Source: Archilochus colubris (Eukaryota; Chordata; Aves; Apodiformes; Trochilidae). Taken from it: 64,000 nt of DNA. The notes beneath the pieces were generated by a model. That model searched no databases and had not been told where the DNA came from. It saw only the letters and a list, made by a program, of their open reading frames with translations. Location of the stretch: NCBI GenBank assembly GCA_023079485.1, contig CM041084.1, positions 68,605,709 through 68,669,708 on the forward strand, in the 5' to 3' direction. The translations under genes and the position numbers were made by a program. Positions 62,104 through 64,000 of the stretch are shown here, piece after piece. How positions within the stretch are numbered: position 1 is the first letter of the stretch; each line of letters begins with the position of its first letter.

Positions 62104-64000
62104 ATATGAATGAAAGACAAAATACCTCTTCACAAAGAAGCAGACTCCTATTTGACAGGATTACTCACCACTAAAGTAAAGGGTTGTTCCCAGGTTGCGG
62201 TGAGGGCAGAGGAGTCTTAGGGACCCATGCCAGGAAAGACTGGTTAGGACCATGATCTAACCACAAGAAAACAGACGAGGCTTTCAAGTCAAGCACTGGC
62301 ATGTTTACTGGAGCAAAATGATCAGCCCCAAAATAACGATCACAATATAGATATTGATCGCAAAAGGTTTAGAGTGCAACATTTGACTATAAAAAGATCC
62401 TGGTTCATGCTTCTGACACCTGTTTGCCTCTGATTTCTTTCCTGAATTTCTCAGACACTTCCAGCTAAGTGCAAGCTAACGTGCTCCTTTTTAAGGGGGT
62501 CAGAGGAGCAGCAGCATCTATGTATCAAATACTGATCTTTACACAATCAAAAATGCCATGATTCAGGCAACTACTTTGTCTCTCCAAATCTTCCTTTCCT
62601 CCCATTTGTGAATATTGCCTCTTCAGCTTGATAGCTTCTCCACTTAAGTTTTGTACTTCTGTGGGGATCTGCCCAGTGCCTATCCAGAAAAGCCCCAGAT
62701 GCAGGTTAAACCACAAAGAGTGCTGTAAAAAAAAAGTGCTAAGAGCAGCAGAGAACTGAAGGAACACAGGCAGATAGGCTCAGAGATAACAAATCAATAT
62801 TTCATGTTTATACATATTTGAGAGTATGATTGGGAAGGAGGAAGAGTAAGCCTTTAAGACAGTAAAAGTAACAAGGCAAGAGCACTGAGATAAAATCGAT
62901 GAATGGCGTAATTTTTTAAAAAAGAAGTACAGCAAGATGGAGTGATTAAGTTGTATAAAATTAACCTGAATTCTATTTTATAATTTACATCCACCTCCCC
63001 ACCTCCCCAGGTTCCCAGAATCATTCCTTCATGCTTTTGAATACTAAGGTATTTTCCCTTAGACTGCTACCAGTTTTCAAAACATTTTTACACTTGTAAA
63101 TAGCAATTTACAATTGTTTTACAACGTTAATTTACCCATCCTGAGGAAAACACTATTAATTGGGTTCTAATAAAATTAGAGTCACCTGTGTCAGAATAAT
63201 CTGTGAAAAGAGCATGCTATCTTTAACACATTGTTGAAACTACAACTTCTGATTGAATAACAATCTTCAGGCCACTAGAGTTGGAGGTAAAAGATTTTTC
63301 ACCATTAAGTCATCGTTGTTTATGTGGCAGTGGTAAATACACACACCAACCACTGTTTTACTAACTATAAGAAGCAAGAAGAGAGCTGAAAAATTATCAA
63401 GATGCTAAAGTGAGCTCGCTCCTAGCTCTGTGGAATCTTTTTCTTTTCCTTTACCAGAGCATTTCAGGTGAGAGTATTTCGGAATTTGATGCTTAAATCT
63501 CTCAGTTGAGTACAGACAGAGACATCGACACAGCCCTAATGCCCTGGGGATACGGTAATGCAATACAGAGAGATTTATTTTCTTTTTTTATTTTTGCCTC
63601 ATGTCACAAGTTCAATTTTAGGCCAACAGTACCCAAAACCTCTACCATGTGACAGAGCAGCTTAGCAAAGAGTCTGGTGGTTTTAACCCAAGACCTAGAA
63701 CAGAAGCATGTACCTCACAGATTTGCTGCCACAGTATCAGTGTTACTGTTGCTCTCACCAAGCTCTGCCATGCTCAGGGTCAGATACCAGCTCATGGTAT
63801 ATGTCATTTCAAACTAGGGCATGGGAATTTCAGCTAGAAAATGTCAATGATAAAATTATCCCAGAAAACCAAAGGATGTATTTCAGAAGTCTGGCTGTGC
63901 AATGCAGATGTGAAAACATAACACAAAGGTTTATTTTGAGCATGCTCAACAATACATTTGGAGGGCACATGGCACTGACTTTCCCTTGGCTTGTTCCGGT

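Larger units (their letters stand above)
53854..64000 (-). other. GMDS: GMDS upstream intron, partial (at least 10.1 kb)
   Basis: It ends at the acceptor TTCTTCAG (minus strand, 53854-53861) and runs off the right edge. No further GMDS exon was recognised by eye: the preceding exon should encode residues ending in a KDYVE-type sequence. Contents are a T13 run at 56109-56121, a block with conserved-element-like composition at about 57080-57460, a GC-richer patch at about 59040-59410, an AT-rich satellite at 59668-59818, a probable degraded CR1 tail at 61721-61746, and T tracts at 62078-62103. The remainder appears unique and non-coding. Confidence 0.85.

Noticed and set aside
62172..62300. Possible LTR fragment
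   Set aside because: The texture is somewhat retroviral-LTR-like, but no TG...CA borders, primer-binding site, polypurine tract or second LTR could be identified.

Overview
This is vertebrate, almost certainly avian, nuclear DNA. It contains no bacterial-type gene organisation, operons or CRISPR arrays. Two observations point to a bird: a 5'-truncated chicken-repeat-1 (CR1) LINE ending in the typical 3' tail of ATTCTATG octamers (about 44974-45388), and a very low density of interspersed repeats, with one clear CR1 end, one short CR1 end and one degraded trace in 64 kb. The species cannot be told from the sequence alone.

The only protein-coding gene I can support is on the minus strand: GMDS, GDP-mannose 4,6-dehydratase. 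Two consecutive internal exons near its 3' end are present, at 53735-53853 (119 nt) and 44210-44306 (97 nt). Both have canonical splice sites, compatible phases and intact reading frames that join across a split valine codon. The intron between them is 9,428 nt. Upstream coding exons lie beyond position 64000. The last coding exon, which should continue the RPxEV motif, lies left of position 1, so the final intron is at least 44.2 kb.

Layout. 1-44209: partial last intron, holding a very small but dense CpG-rich island with perfect palindromes (about 13990-14110) next to a 200-bp A/purine-rich tract, a 330-bp GGAA/GGAAACAA polypurine satellite (24552-24884), a short CR1 tail (29050-29126), AT/CA-rich stretches and homopolymer tracts. 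44210-44306: penultimate coding exon. 44307-53734: intron with the main CR1 copy, antisense to GMDS and about 0.67 kb from the acceptor site. 53735-53853: upstream exon. 53854-64000: partial intron with an AT-rich satellite (59668-59818) and a weak CR1 trace.

The other open frames in the window are short and lack protein-family character, so I treat them as chance or low-complexity frames. I found no strong candidate for a new biological system. The best leads for a second look are the intronic CpG mini-island, the polypurine satellite, and blocks whose composition resembles conserved non-coding elements. GMDS introns are of regulatory interest because the gene neighbours the FOXC1/FOXF2/FOXQ1 cluster in vertebrates (established synteny, not visible in this window).
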